Shown here piece after piece: positions 24,069-32,409 of a stretch of 35,356 nt of DNA (the first letter of the stretch is position 1; every line of letters starts with the position of its first letter). A model generated the notes under the pieces. That model saw nothing but the letters and a program-made list of their open reading frames with translations. It was not told the DNA's origin and ran no database searches. The stretch is from Verrucomicrobiales bacterium (GTDB taxonomy: Bacteria > Verrucomicrobiota > Verrucomicrobiia > Limisphaerales > UBA9464): assembly GCA_016793645.1 (NCBI GenBank), contig JAEUHD010000195.1:1-35356 (forward strand), read 5' to 3'. Position numbers and translations under genes: made by a program.

Positions 24069-26375
24069 TCAGGGATTCTGCTCCAGCATCTGGCGCCAGG
24101 CTTCCTTCACCTCCGGAGGGACCTGGGCGTGATCGAGCCACCGCGCCGCCCCGTCCGGGTCCTGTCCGCGCCACCAGTTGAAATGGTCCTCCTGCAGACG
24201 GAGGCGCTGCTCCGGGTTGGTCACGGACTCCGCCCAAAGTCCTGCCGCAACCGGGTCAAACTCCCGGAGATTCTGGACCAGGTTTTCCGTCGCACCGTCA
24301 CGGGCCGGTCCTGCGGGCTGCTGGTTGAGCCACTTGGCGGCGCCGAACGGGTCCTGGGAGGACCAGGTTCCCATCAGTTGCGCCTCCGCCTGGTCCCGGA
24401 GTTCCCCGGTAGGAAACCGCTCCACCCAGGCCGCGGCGGCGCCCGGGTCCGTATTGGACCAGCGTTCCACGATTCCAAGGAGGGCCGTGTGCTGGGAGCG
24501 CTCGGGAAGGCTCAGGGCCAGTTCCGCAGCCTGGGCGGGGGCGGAATTCGCCAGTTGCCCCGCGATAAACTCCAGGGCGGAGTCCCGGGCGGCCCCCTCA
24601 GGAAGGGTCTTCGCCCACGCGAGCGCCCCCTCGCTGTCCTGCTCCGCCCAGCGGTTCGCCACGCCGCTGAGAAAATCGCGCTGCTGCTGGGGATTGGTCA
24701 TCGTCGCGGCGTAGGCGGCCGCGCCCGCCGGATCCTGGTCGGCCCAGACATCCCGCATTTGATTGAGCACCTGACGCCGCAGGGTCCCCTCCGGCAACGC
24801 CTTCATCCAGTCCACGGCTTCCTCGAGATTCTGCTGGGCCCATCCGGCGGCGAAGTTGGCGGCGTATTGATTGCGGGAGGGTCCTTCGGGAAGGCTGGAC
24901 AGGTATTCCACGCCGTACGCCGGGTCCCGCGAGGCGAGCTGCCAGGCCAGTTGCTGGGACAACATCTGCTGGTTGCGCCCGGGTTCAAGCGATTTGACGA
25001 ACTCCGCGGCGGCCCGGACGTCCTGATTGGCCCAGGTGTTCACCACGCTTTGGAGGGCGGCGTCCCTCACCGCTCCTGCGGGCAGGGCACCGGCGTGCGT
25101 GGCGGCCCCCTTGGGGTCGCTGTTCGCCCAGGATTCGAGGGCTCCGGCCAGGGCTTCCCGCCGGGCATTCGCATCGGTCAATTGTTCCGCCCAGCTCACG
25201 GCCGAGGCTGGGTCGTGCGCGGCCAGGGCGGCTCCAGCGTTCCGGAACAGCCAGACATCCCGCACCCCGCCTCCGGGCTTCACCAGCAGGGCAACCGCGG
25301 ACTTGGGATCCTGCTCCAGGGCGGCGGCCGCCACCTGGGAAAGTGCGACGTCCCGGGTCGCCCCGGAAGGCAGGGACCGGGCCCAGGCCTCCGCAGCGAC
25401 CGGATCCCGCAAGGCCCATTGGTGGGCGACCTGCCCGAGCAACTGGCGCTGGGGCGTGGAGCCCGGCAGGCTGAGGGCGAGTTCCGCGGCCTTGGACGGA
25501 TTGTCCTGGGCAAAGCGCTGAAGGAAGGCATCCCACGTCGGGTGGTGGGCTCCCCCGACGGGAACTTGCCGCATCGCGGCAATGGCCGCGTCGGGCTGCA
25601 GCTCCGCCCACCGTGCGAGGAGTCCCCCGAGGATGAAGGCGTGTTCCTGGCCCTCAAGGCGCTTCATGGCCTCGGGCGCCGCGGACACCGGATCGACGCC
25701 GCCCCAAAGTTCGAAGAAGCGGCTGAGAAAATCCCGTCGCTCCGTGCCGGGCGGCATCCGGCTCAGGAGTTCCAACCCGGTTCCAGGGGCATACAGCCCG
25801 AGCGCCTCCGCCAGCAGGGTGGTACCCGTGCGGCGCTCCATTCCGGGAGGCAGCCCCTGGTACCAGCGCAACACGGCCGCCGGATCGTAGCGGGCCCAGC
25901 CCTGGATGGCGCACCGGAGGCATTGGATGCGCTCGGAGGGCGGGGTCACGGTTTCCACGAACGCCAGGGCCGCCTCGGGAGCCCGCGGAGCCCACAGCTC
26001 CAGAAGTCGGTTCCGATAAATGGTCCACGACTCCTCTGGAAGGACCCGGCGGCCCAGGGTGAAGGCGGCCGCGGCTTCGGAAAGTGGCGTCCTGAGGGCA
26101 AGAACCCGGAGACGATCCCGCCGAACCTCCGGATCCGGCTCGCTCCGGACTTCCCGGAAGGCCGCCTCCAATTGGGCGAGGTTCATGACTCCCAGCGTCA
26201 ACCGGCCCCGATTCGTGGGAGTCGCGGTCGATGCCGGTTCCACGGCCGGCTCGTTGACGAGTTCGAGCGGGGGCGGGGATGGGGCGCGGGGGCGGACGCC
26301 TGCGGGGGGCAACCACCGCCCGAGCAGGATGCCGGCCGCCAGTGCGCCGGCCACCAATGGAATCCGTGACTTCAC
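24069..26375 (-). CDS. Membrane-anchored protein of about twenty 32-residue helical repeats
   Basis: The 768-residue product (GTG at 26375) starts with a transmembrane segment (IPLVAGALAAGILLG) and then a Pro-rich linker. About 20 tandem units of about 32 residues follow, with consensus W-A-x-x-D-P-x-x-A-x-x-W-x-x-x-L-P-x-G-x-x-R-D-x-A-L; the clearest are near the C-terminus (WAEQDSEGALAWAKTLPEG). The form suggests an alpha-solenoid resembling TPR or HEAT repeats. It is probably periplasmic and used for protein-protein contact, but the function is unknown. A GTG at 26522 would give a longer start overlapping the dapA start; the shorter one is preferred because the membrane segment is then at the N-terminus. 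Confidence 0.8.
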   Translation of the reverse strand: MKSRIPLVAGALAAGILLGRWLPPAGVRPRAPSPPPLELVNEPAVEPASTATPTNRGRLTLGVMNLAQLEAAFREVRSEPDPEVRRDRLRVLALRTPLSEAAAAFTLGRRVLPEESWTIYRNRLLELWAPRAPEAALAFVETVTPPSERIQCLRCAIQGWARYDPAAVLRWYQGLPPGMERRTGTTLLAEALGLYAPGTGLELLSRMPPGTERRDFLSRFFELWGGVDPVSAAPEAMKRLEGQEHAFILGGLLARWAELQPDAAIAAMRQVPVGGAHHPTWDAFLQRFAQDNPSKAAELALSLPGSTPQRQLLGQVAHQWALRDPVAAEAWARSLPSGATRDVALSQVAAAALEQDPKSAVALLVKPGGGVRDVWLFRNAGAALAAHDPASAVSWAEQLTDANARREALAGALESWANSDPKGAATHAGALPAGAVRDAALQSVVNTWANQDVRAAAEFVKSLEPGRNQQMLSQQLAWQLASRDPAYGVEYLSSLPEGPSRNQYAANFAAGWAQQNLEEAVDWMKALPEGTLRRQVLNQMRDVWADQDPAGAAAYAATMTNPQQQRDFLSGVANRWAEQDSEGALAWAKTLPEGAARDSALEFIAGQLANSAPAQAAELALSLPERSQHTALLGIVERWSNTDPGAAAAWVERFPTGELRDQAEAQLMGTWSSQDPFGAAKWLNQQPAGPARDGATENLVQNLREFDPVAAGLWAESVTNPEQRLRLQEDHFNWWRGQDPDGAARWLDHAQVPPEVKEAWRQMLEQNP

Positions 26376-26508
26376 GCCTCCCGAGAGCAAGCCACGAACC
26401 CCTGGTTTGGGCAACAGATCGCTCGCGTTGTTTGCCGGGGGCTTCGGACCGGAAGAAATCCCTTCCCATCGCCGCGACACTTGTCGGAGGCTGAATCCCG
26501 TTTCGCGT

Positions 26509-27384
26509 ATGTTTACCGGCACCTACACCGCCATCGTCACTCCGTTCCGCCAGGGTCAGATCGACGTCGATGCCCTCCAGAAACTGGTCCGCGCCCAGGT
26601 GCGCGGCGGTGTGGATGGGATCGTGCCGGTGGGGACAACCGGGGAATCGCCGACGCTGGACTATGATGAGCACATCCGGGTCATCGAGCTCGCGGTCCAG
26701 TTCGCGGCGGGCCGCATCCGCGTCATCGCGGGCACCGGTGGGAATTCCACCCGGGAGGCGATTGACCTGACCGCCCGGGCGGAGGCGGTGGGTGCCGATG
26801 CGACGCTGCAGGTGGCGCCGTATTACAACAAGCCCACCCAGGAGGGACTCTTTCAGCACTTCAAGGCGGTGGCGGATTCCACCCGGCTGCCGGTCATGCT
26901 GTACAGCATTCCCGGACGGTGCGGCGTCGAGATTGCCGTGGACACGGTGGTCCGGATTGCCGCCGCGTGCCCGAACGTCGTTTCGATCAAGGAGGCGGGC
27001 GGCTCCTGCGACCGGGTCAGCCAACTCCGGGCGGTGCTTCCTCCGAAGTTCACCATCCTCAGCGGCGACGATTCCCTGACGCTTCCATTCATGTCCGTGG
27101 GGGCGTCGGGCGTGGTCAGCGTGGCGTCCAATGTGGCTCCGAAGCAGGTATCCCAACTGGTTCAGCGCTTCCTCAAGGGCGACGCCCGGGGCGCGGCCAA
27201 GGTTCATGCGCGTCTGTTCCCGCTGTTCCGAAACCTGTTTGTGGAGACGAATCCCGCCCCCGTAAAGGCGGCGCTGGCGGAGATGGGAATGATGACCGAC
27301 GACCTCCGGCTGCCGCTGGTGGGTATCAGTGAGGCGAGCCGAAAACTCGTCCGCAAGACCCTGAAGGATCTGGGTCTGATCTGA
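26509..27384 (+). CDS. dapA: 4-hydroxy-tetrahydrodipicolinate synthase
   Basis: The 291-residue TIM-barrel enzyme condenses pyruvate with aspartate semialdehyde in the diaminopimelate/lysine pathway. Residues fall almost on E. coli numbers: Thr44/Thr45 in GTTGESPTL, Tyr106 in PYYNKPTQEG, Tyr132 in LYSIPGR and the Schiff-base Lys161 in VVSIKEAGG. The ATG at 26509 gives the normal N-terminus (MFTGTYTAIVTPF). It diverges from the repeat-protein gene. dapB lies about 3 kb to the right on the same strand, separated by three minus-strand genes. Confidence 0.97.
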   Translation: MFTGTYTAIVTPFRQGQIDVDALQKLVRAQVRGGVDGIVPVGTTGESPTLDYDEHIRVIELAVQFAAGRIRVIAGTGGNSTREAIDLTARAEAVGADATLQVAPYYNKPTQEGLFQHFKAVADSTRLPVMLYSIPGRCGVEIAVDTVVRIAAACPNVVSIKEAGGSCDRVSQLRAVLPPKFTILSGDDSLTLPFMSVGASGVVSVASNVAPKQVSQLVQRFLKGDARGAAKVHARLFPLFRNLFVETNPAPVKAALAEMGMMTDDLRLPLVGISEASRKLVRKTLKDLGLI

Positions 27385-27430
27385 AGCACGCGGATTGCGT
27401 CCAGGGTCTCGGCGGGGACATTCGGAAACG

Positions 27431-27456
27431 AAAAGGCCCCGCCAAGGCGGGACCTG
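27431..27456 (-). terminator. Intrinsic terminator after the minus-strand exported-protein block
   Basis: On the minus strand a GC-rich stem (GGTCCCGCC paired with GGCGGGGCC, one mismatch, 2-nt loop) is followed by TTTTCG. It lies about 32 nt after the stop of the lipoprotein gene at 27488, so it ends that transcript. It also lies about 50 nt past dapA, where the stem could act on the plus strand too, but no T-run is present in that direction. Confidence 0.7.
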
Positions 27457-27487
27457 TCCGGGAATCAAGCCGATCGGATTGCAGGGG

Positions 27488-27814
27488 TTACTTGGCGCGC
27501 GTTGAGACGGAGCCGATCAGGCTTTGGACAGCGGAGGCCTGCGACGCGGTCAGGCCGGGGATCCGCGCCAACTTCTGCAGCGACGCCAGTGCGCCGGAAT
27601 AGTCCTTGTTGGACAGCGCGGAGACGACGCCTTGCACGATCTGGTTGGACGGGATGTCGGCATTCTTGAAGGCGGCAACCAGGGCCGAGGTGTCGAACGC
27701 CGAAGCGGATGCGGCGGGTGCGGCCGCAGGAGCGGCGGATTTGGATCCGGTGGACTGGCATCCCGCCACGAGGGCGGCGGCGGCGAGGCAGCAGGAGAGG
27801 AGGGAAGTCTTCAT
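27488..27814 (-). CDS. Small Ala-rich lipoprotein, 108 residues
   Basis: MKTSLLSCCLAAAALVAGCQS is a lipoprotein signal with lipobox VAGC and Cys near 19. A short low-complexity linker (AAPAAAPAASASA) precedes an approximately 70-residue helical domain with IPSNQIVQGVVSALSNKDYSGAL and LTASQASAVQSLIG. I know no function for it. It is the last gene of a three-gene minus-strand run and is closed by a terminator. No clear Shine-Dalgarno is seen; the ATG at 27814 is set by the signal. Confidence 0.75.
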   Translation of the reverse strand: MKTSLLSCCLAAAALVAGCQSTGSKSAAPAAAPAASASAFDTSALVAAFKNADIPSNQIVQGVVSALSNKDYSGALASLQKLARIPGLTASQASAVQSLIGSVSTRAK

Positions 27815-27924
27815 GGTGCGCGATTGGGCAGGGGAGGGTGACACGGCCAAGGAATCAACCACAATTGCCACGACGTCAACATCCGACGGAGGGAAGGCTC
27901 CGGGGCGTTCGCTCCCGGCTGGCA

Positions 27925-28431
27925 TCAAGGATGCACCAGGCGAAACCACCGCGGCGGGCCGCCGGCGGGCACCGTCACCGTGTGGTCGCCGTCCAAATCC
28001 ACCACGGGGGACACCACAGGGCTCCAGGGTGGTTCGCCCCCGAGGTCCCCGGCCTCCTGGAGGATGAACCCGCGGGTGGCGCCCGGCCAGGCCAGCACGG
28101 CGTTCCCGTTTTCAAGCCGGATCCGCAGCAGCGGGGAACCCGGGACCTGGACCACGCCAGCCCAGGTCCAGAAGCCGGGCTCGATGGAGAAGCGACGGTC
28201 GGGCGACACGGAGCGCGGAGCCGCCTCTGCCTGGGCGAGGGTGCCCGTGAGGGTGAAGCGACCGGAACCGGTGGACCGGGTGCCGCCGTTGCCCAGCACC
28301 GAGCCGGTCAATGCGAATCGGGGTTCAGCGGCGAGGAGGGGTCGCGGGGTGGAGGTGAGGCCCAGTCCTCCGACGAGGATGGCGGCGCACACGACCCGCA
28401 GGTCGGCGCGGGGTTTGGCGGGAGTCTTCAT
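27925..28431 (-). CDS. Exported protein of unknown function, 168 residues
   Basis: The N-terminus (LRVVCAAILVGGLGLTS, then PLLAAEP) is a signal peptide. The mature part has FALTGSVLGNGG, RFTLTGTLAQ and FSIEPGFW. Similar phrases with a GFW or GFWP end recur, as I recall, in small secreted proteins of Verrucomicrobia. The C-terminal part (LRIRLENGNAVLAWPG, ending PRWFRLVHP) resembles the beta-rich 'image-like' tails of such proteins. It begins 31 nt after the stop of the beta-roll protein gene, so the two are probably co-transcribed. No enzyme motif is seen. Confidence 0.75.
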   Translation of the reverse strand: MKTPAKPRADLRVVCAAILVGGLGLTSTPRPLLAAEPRFALTGSVLGNGGTRSTGSGRFTLTGTLAQAEAAPRSVSPDRRFSIEPGFWTWAGVVQVPGSPLLRIRLENGNAVLAWPGATRGFILQEAGDLGGEPPWSPVVSPVVDLDGDHTVTVPAGGPPRWFRLVHP

Positions 28432-28462
28432 GGCCGTGTCGGGATCGGAGTCGAAGGTGGGT

Positions 28463-30163
28463 TCAGTTGTGGTTCACGACTTCAGAAGTGCGCACCACGG
28501 CCACCCACTTGATGTTGTCACCCACCAGCAGGGGGGCACTGGTAACCCGGACTTGCAGGGCGGCGGTCGGGTTGACGGTGGTCGTCACGCGGGCGTCGAA
28601 TGCCGCGGCACTCTCTCCCAGGACGGTTTTTGCCGGGGTGCCGATGAAGGCGAGGTTGCCATCACGATTCTGCACCACGCCCTTGATTTCGTATCCGGCG
28701 GCGGCGGGACCCCGCGCACTGCCGATGATGAGGACGCTGAAGGCGAACACGCCATCGTTGGGCAGTTTGATGCGTTCGGAGCTCCCATCGAGGAACATCT
28801 CGGTCTCCGCCGTGGTGGAGGTTTGGCATCGCAGAATGTATTCCCCCGCCTGCGCGTCCCCCTTTTGTTGGAACTGCCCGTTGGCGTGGGCCATCTGCCC
28901 GTAGGACAGGGCCGAACCGAAGGAACCGCCTGGAATGATGCCCAGGCGCGCCTGAACGAGATTCTGCTCGCCGCCGCCAATGGCCCCGCGCGCGGCGCCG
29001 TCCGAAATCGCATTCTGCAGTCCGCCCGCAACCGCCGCGGCGCCGGCGTTCTTCCCGATTTGATTAAAGTAGCCCCCGGCGAGCACCGCCTGGGAGGAAC
29101 CCACGTCAATCGAGTTGTTGACGCCGCCCCCGACCAGCGCCTCGTTGGCGTTCGTCCGGATCAGATTTCCGGTGCCTCCGACAATGGCCGCATGGGGCGC
29201 ACCCTGCGTGATCCGGTTGATGCGTCCGCCGACAATTGTGGCCCGAAGACTTTCGGTCAGGTTCTCCGATCCGGCGAGGACTCCCGAGGCGAATCCGGCC
29301 GCCGTGTTGCCGACGCCTCCCACCACCGCGCCGAAATCCCCGGCCACGGCGTTGGGGAAGAAGGCGGTTCCGCCGCCGCCGATGAAGGCGGCCTGGGATG
29401 TCCCTGCGGTATTGGCGTCATTCCCGCCCACCCAGGCGGGGCCACCCGCCGTGGGCTGGATCACTGCGGCCCGCTGATTCCCCACGCGGATTTCAAGGGG
29501 AGACGCGTTGACCGTTCCCAGGAACTGGCCGGGCGCGCCCGTGTTTCCCCCCAGTTGCCAGGCAGGGACGGGGACCGCGGTGGAGTCGATTCGAAGACCG
29601 TTGGCCTCCGACGTAATGGACACATTTGCGCCGGCCACGAGCGACACGGAGTCCTTGAGACCGTTGAGGCTCTTCACGACGTTCCCCTCGGAGATCTTCT
29701 CCGCGGTTACCGCACCCTGGGCAATCTGCGGGGCGCCGACGGATCCCGTGGCGACGGTGCGCGCGCTCAGGGCCTGCAGCGCGTAGGGAACCGCGGTGAG
29801 CGCCTGTCGATTCTCCAGCAGGGTGAAGTCCCCCGTCTCGTTTCCTGGGCGCACGCCCACTTCAAGCCAGCGGGCGGATCCGTCAAAGACCGCGGCGCCG
29901 AAATCAACGGAGACGGTGAAGACGCCGTTTTCGACCGTCACATCCTCAATGGCAAGTCCGCCGCCCGCCAGCGGCAGCGTGCCATCCGCGGCATCGTAAA
30001 CGGAAAAGACGAAGTCGTAGACCCCGTTGGCCGGTGTCCCGCCGTCAGTAAGCCTTCCCTGGTAGGTGAACTGTGAGGACAACGGTGCGGCGAGCGATGA
30101 ACAGGCGAGCCCGCCGAGGAGGGCCGCCGTGGTGGACATTTTGAGGAGAGAACTTGAATTCAT
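28463..30163 (-). CDS. Exported YadA-head-like beta-roll protein
   Basis: The 566-residue product has a signal peptide (STTAALLGGLACSSLAA), then a beta-rich N-terminal domain (about 28-135: FTYQGRLTDGG, VYDFVFSVYDA, LTAVPYALQALSA) seen in exported proteins of this group. Residues about 258-415 hold ten units of about 16-17 residues, each with a hydrophobic residue, then GG, then often x-x-N (VVGGVGN, IVGGTGN, LAGGYFN). This is the left-handed beta-roll pattern of YadA/trimeric-autotransporter heads. No YadA membrane anchor follows; the C-terminal approximately 150 residues (from YGQMAHANGQFQQKG) resemble phage tail-fibre tails. GAGGA-like Shine-Dalgarno bases lie at 30172-30176. Confidence 0.85.
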   Translation of the reverse strand: MNSSSLLKMSTTAALLGGLACSSLAAPLSSQFTYQGRLTDGGTPANGVYDFVFSVYDAADGTLPLAGGGLAIEDVTVENGVFTVSVDFGAAVFDGSARWLEVGVRPGNETGDFTLLENRQALTAVPYALQALSARTVATGSVGAPQIAQGAVTAEKISEGNVVKSLNGLKDSVSLVAGANVSITSEANGLRIDSTAVPVPAWQLGGNTGAPGQFLGTVNASPLEIRVGNQRAAVIQPTAGGPAWVGGNDANTAGTSQAAFIGGGGTAFFPNAVAGDFGAVVGGVGNTAAGFASGVLAGSENLTESLRATIVGGRINRITQGAPHAAIVGGTGNLIRTNANEALVGGGVNNSIDVGSSQAVLAGGYFNQIGKNAGAAAVAGGLQNAISDGAARGAIGGGEQNLVQARLGIIPGGSFGSALSYGQMAHANGQFQQKGDAQAGEYILRCQTSTTAETEMFLDGSSERIKLPNDGVFAFSVLIIGSARGPAAAGYEIKGVVQNRDGNLAFIGTPAKTVLGESAAAFDARVTTTVNPTAALQVRVTSAPLLVGDNIKWVAVVRTSEVVNHN

Positions 30164-30415
30164 AGGTTGGGTCCTCGGATGGCTGGGTCGCGGGACGTCG
30201 AGGACAGCATCCGCTGGAAGAATCCTGCGCCGCCGGTTTCGCCCTGTGCCGCCCGGGAACGCATTGATTCATACGCGAGTGCGAGCCGGGCGCGGTATCG
30301 GACGAAGGTCGGAGAGGTTGCCGGGCGGGGCGGGTGGCGTTCCCGGCGCGCTGCGGATTTCCGCTGCGGGTTTCCGCTTTTGCAGCAGGGGCATGACTGG
30401 TATGGCCATGGGCGC

Positions 30416-31150
30416 ATGACGCGAATTGTGATCAATGGATCCCGTGGGCGGATGGGGCAGGCGCTGTTGTCCGGCGTCGCCCGGATGCCCGCACTGACGG
30501 TGGCCGGAGCCGTGGATGAGGGGGATGATTTGGGAGCCGTGCTGCCGGGGGCGGACGTGGTGATCGACTTCACCTTCCACAAGGTGACCCTGGGCGTCGC
30601 CGAACAATGCGCCCGGCTCGGCAAGGCGCTGGTCATCGGAACCACGGGACACACCGAGGAGGAGAAGACGGCGCTTCGGGCGCTGTCCCAGCGGATTCCC
30701 ATGGTCTGGGCGTCGAACTACTCGACGGGCGTGAACACGCTTTTCTGGCTGACCCGCAAGGCGGCGGAGATCCTCGGGCCGGGATTCGACCTGGAGGTGG
30801 TGGAGATGCATCACCGGATGAAGCGGGATGCGCCCAGCGGAACCGCCACGACCCTGCTCGAGATCCTCGGAGAGGTGCGCAAGGTTCAGCTTTCAGAGGC
30901 CCTTCGCCATGGCCGGTCCGGCATCACCGGCGAACGCACCGATTCCGAAATCGGGATTCACGCGATCCGCGGCGGGGATGTGGTGGGCGACCACACCGTC
31001 ATCTTTGCGGCGCAGGGCGAACGGGTGGAACTGACCCACAAGGCGTCCAGTCGTGACACCTTTGCCTCCGGGGCCCTGCGCGCGGCCGCCTGGGTGGTGG
31101 GACGTCCGCCCGGCATCTATTCCATGCAGGATGTACTGGGATTGAAATGA
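30416..31150 (+). CDS. dapB: 4-hydroxy-tetrahydrodipicolinate reductase
   Basis: The 244-residue protein reduces the DapA product with NAD(P)H. The dinucleotide loop is NGSRGRMG (7-14), a variant of the usual GxxGRMG. VIGTTGHT (73-80), ASNYSTGVN (99-107) and EMHHRMKRDAPSGT (130-143), with catalytic His132/133 and Lys136, match the family, as does THKASSRDTFA. It is shorter than E. coli DapB (273), a known variation. Its stop overlaps the folK start as ATGA, so the two are coupled. Confidence 0.96.
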   Translation: MTRIVINGSRGRMGQALLSGVARMPALTVAGAVDEGDDLGAVLPGADVVIDFTFHKVTLGVAEQCARLGKALVIGTTGHTEEEKTALRALSQRIPMVWASNYSTGVNTLFWLTRKAAEILGPGFDLEVVEMHHRMKRDAPSGTATTLLEILGEVRKVQLSEALRHGRSGITGERTDSEIGIHAIRGGDVVGDHTVIFAAQGERVELTHKASSRDTFASGALRAAAWVVGRPPGIYSMQDVLGLK

Positions 31151-31692
31151 AGGGACCGGGAGAGCCCCGGGAGGCAGGGTCCCCGGTCCACCTGGCGCTC
31201 GGTTCCAACCTGGGCGATTCCCCCGCGATCCTCCGTCGGGCGATGGATCGCCTGGACGCCTTGGCGTCGGTGCCCGTTGTCCGGTCATCCCTGTGGTGCA
31301 GCACTCCGGTGGATTGCCCGCCGGGTTCCCCCGTATTCACCAACGCGGTGGTGGGGTTGACCCCGCGCTCCGGCGAAACCCCGGAATCCCTGCTGCGTCA
31401 GTTGCAGGCGCTCGAAACGGAATTTGGACGGCGGCCCAAGCAGATCCTGAACGAGGCGCGTCCCCTGGATCTCGATTTAATTCGCTGGGGTGACGAGCGC
31501 CGCGACACGGCGTTTCTGGTCCTGCCGCATCCGCGGGCACACCTGCGACGATTTGTGCTGGCCCCATTGGCGGAACTGGATCCTTCCCTGTGCCTGCCCG
31601 GACACACCCGAACCGTTGCGGAGTGGCTGGAACTCGCCGACCCCGACCCTGGTCTTCGTCGAATTCCCCCTGTCGAGGCGCTCGGCGACTAA
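31147..31692 (+). CDS. folK: 2-amino-4-hydroxy-6-hydroxymethyldihydropteridine pyrophosphokinase
   Basis: The 181-residue HPPK transfers pyrophosphate from ATP to the pterin in folate synthesis. LALGSNLGDS near 16-25, FGRRPKQILNEARPLDLDLI (the RxxDLDL metal-binding block) and LPHPRAHLRRFVLAPLAEL are diagnostic. The N-terminus has a short extra stretch, and the C-terminal tail is longer than in E. coli. It overlaps dapB by 4 nt, so a bicistronic message is expected. Confidence 0.95.
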   Translation: MKGPGEPREAGSPVHLALGSNLGDSPAILRRAMDRLDALASVPVVRSSLWCSTPVDCPPGSPVFTNAVVGLTPRSGETPESLLRQLQALETEFGRRPKQILNEARPLDLDLIRWGDERRDTAFLVLPHPRAHLRRFVLAPLAELDPSLCLPGHTRTVAEWLELADPDPGLRRIPPVEALGD

Positions 31693-31736
31693 ATTCGGGT
31701 GCAAGGATTCCGGCCTGGTTTCGACTCAGGAACACC

Positions 31737-32357
31737 ATGCGCTACTCCAGTCTCTCGATCGGGACCCTTGCCGCGATTCTGATCGCCACTTCCGGATGCG
31801 GATCCGTCTCGAACCTGAAGCCCAGCGCCGCCGGGCGGCAGGTGGTTCTCACCGCGTATCCCCGGGTCGTTGTCATGCCATTCACCACGGAATTGAAGAA
31901 GGACGGCGGCACGGACACGGAGGGCAGGTCTGCCGCCCTTCGATTTCGGCAGCAGGTGATCGACCAACTGCGCCTGAGCGGAGCCTTTGCCGAAGTGGTG
32001 TCGGAACCCGGCTCCGTGAAGGAGGCCATCCGGGTCGACGGCGTCGTCACGCGCGCCGTGGAGGGAAGCCGATCCGCACGTTTCTGGGTGGGCTTTGGTG
32101 CGGGGAATGCCTATTTTGACGCCACGGTGGAGGTTCGTGATGACACGACCGGAACGCTGCTGGCGACGTTGTCGGCGGACCGCAACAGTTGGGGAGGCGG
32201 AGGCTGGATTGCCGCGCAACAGACCCTGGATTCGTTCATTGACGAGGCGGCGCGGAAGGTCGCCCACGATCTTGCCGCCGCGCGGATTTCGGGGCGGATG
32301 GAGGGACCGGCATCCGGGGAGATCCGGAGCCCGGAGTCCGGGAAACGTTCCCCATAG
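31737..32357 (+). CDS. DUF4410-like lipoprotein
   Basis: The 206-residue product starts MRYSSLSIGTLAAIL and has lipobox TSGCGS with Cys near 21. The mature part (VVVMPFTTEL, then ALRFRQQVIDQL, FAEVV, VDGVVTRAVEGSRSARFWVG, GFGAGNAYFDATVEVRD, TGTLLATL) follows the DUF4410 pattern of small envelope lipoproteins. Function unknown. AGGA about 5 nt before the ATG supports the start. It follows folK by 44 nt on the same strand and may share its transcript. Confidence 0.75.
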   Translation: MRYSSLSIGTLAAILIATSGCGSVSNLKPSAAGRQVVLTAYPRVVVMPFTTELKKDGGTDTEGRSAALRFRQQVIDQLRLSGAFAEVVSEPGSVKEAIRVDGVVTRAVEGSRSARFWVGFGAGNAYFDATVEVRDDTTGTLLATLSADRNSWGGGGWIAAQQTLDSFIDEAARKVAHDLAAARISGRMEGPASGEIRSPESGKRSP

Positions 32358-32409
32358 GTTTGGAACGTTTTCATTTTCCCGGGAGCCGGATTCGCGCAGT
32401 TTCACCGGC

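Noticed and set aside
24048..26369. Plus-strand open frame (773 codons) opposite the repeat protein
   Set aside because: Its apparent repeats mirror the 96-nt period of the minus-strand gene; it has no signal or family.
24069..26375. CRISPR-like periodicity of about 96 nt
   Set aside because: The period encodes a 32-residue protein repeat with variable codons; there are no identical short repeats with unique spacers and no cas genes.
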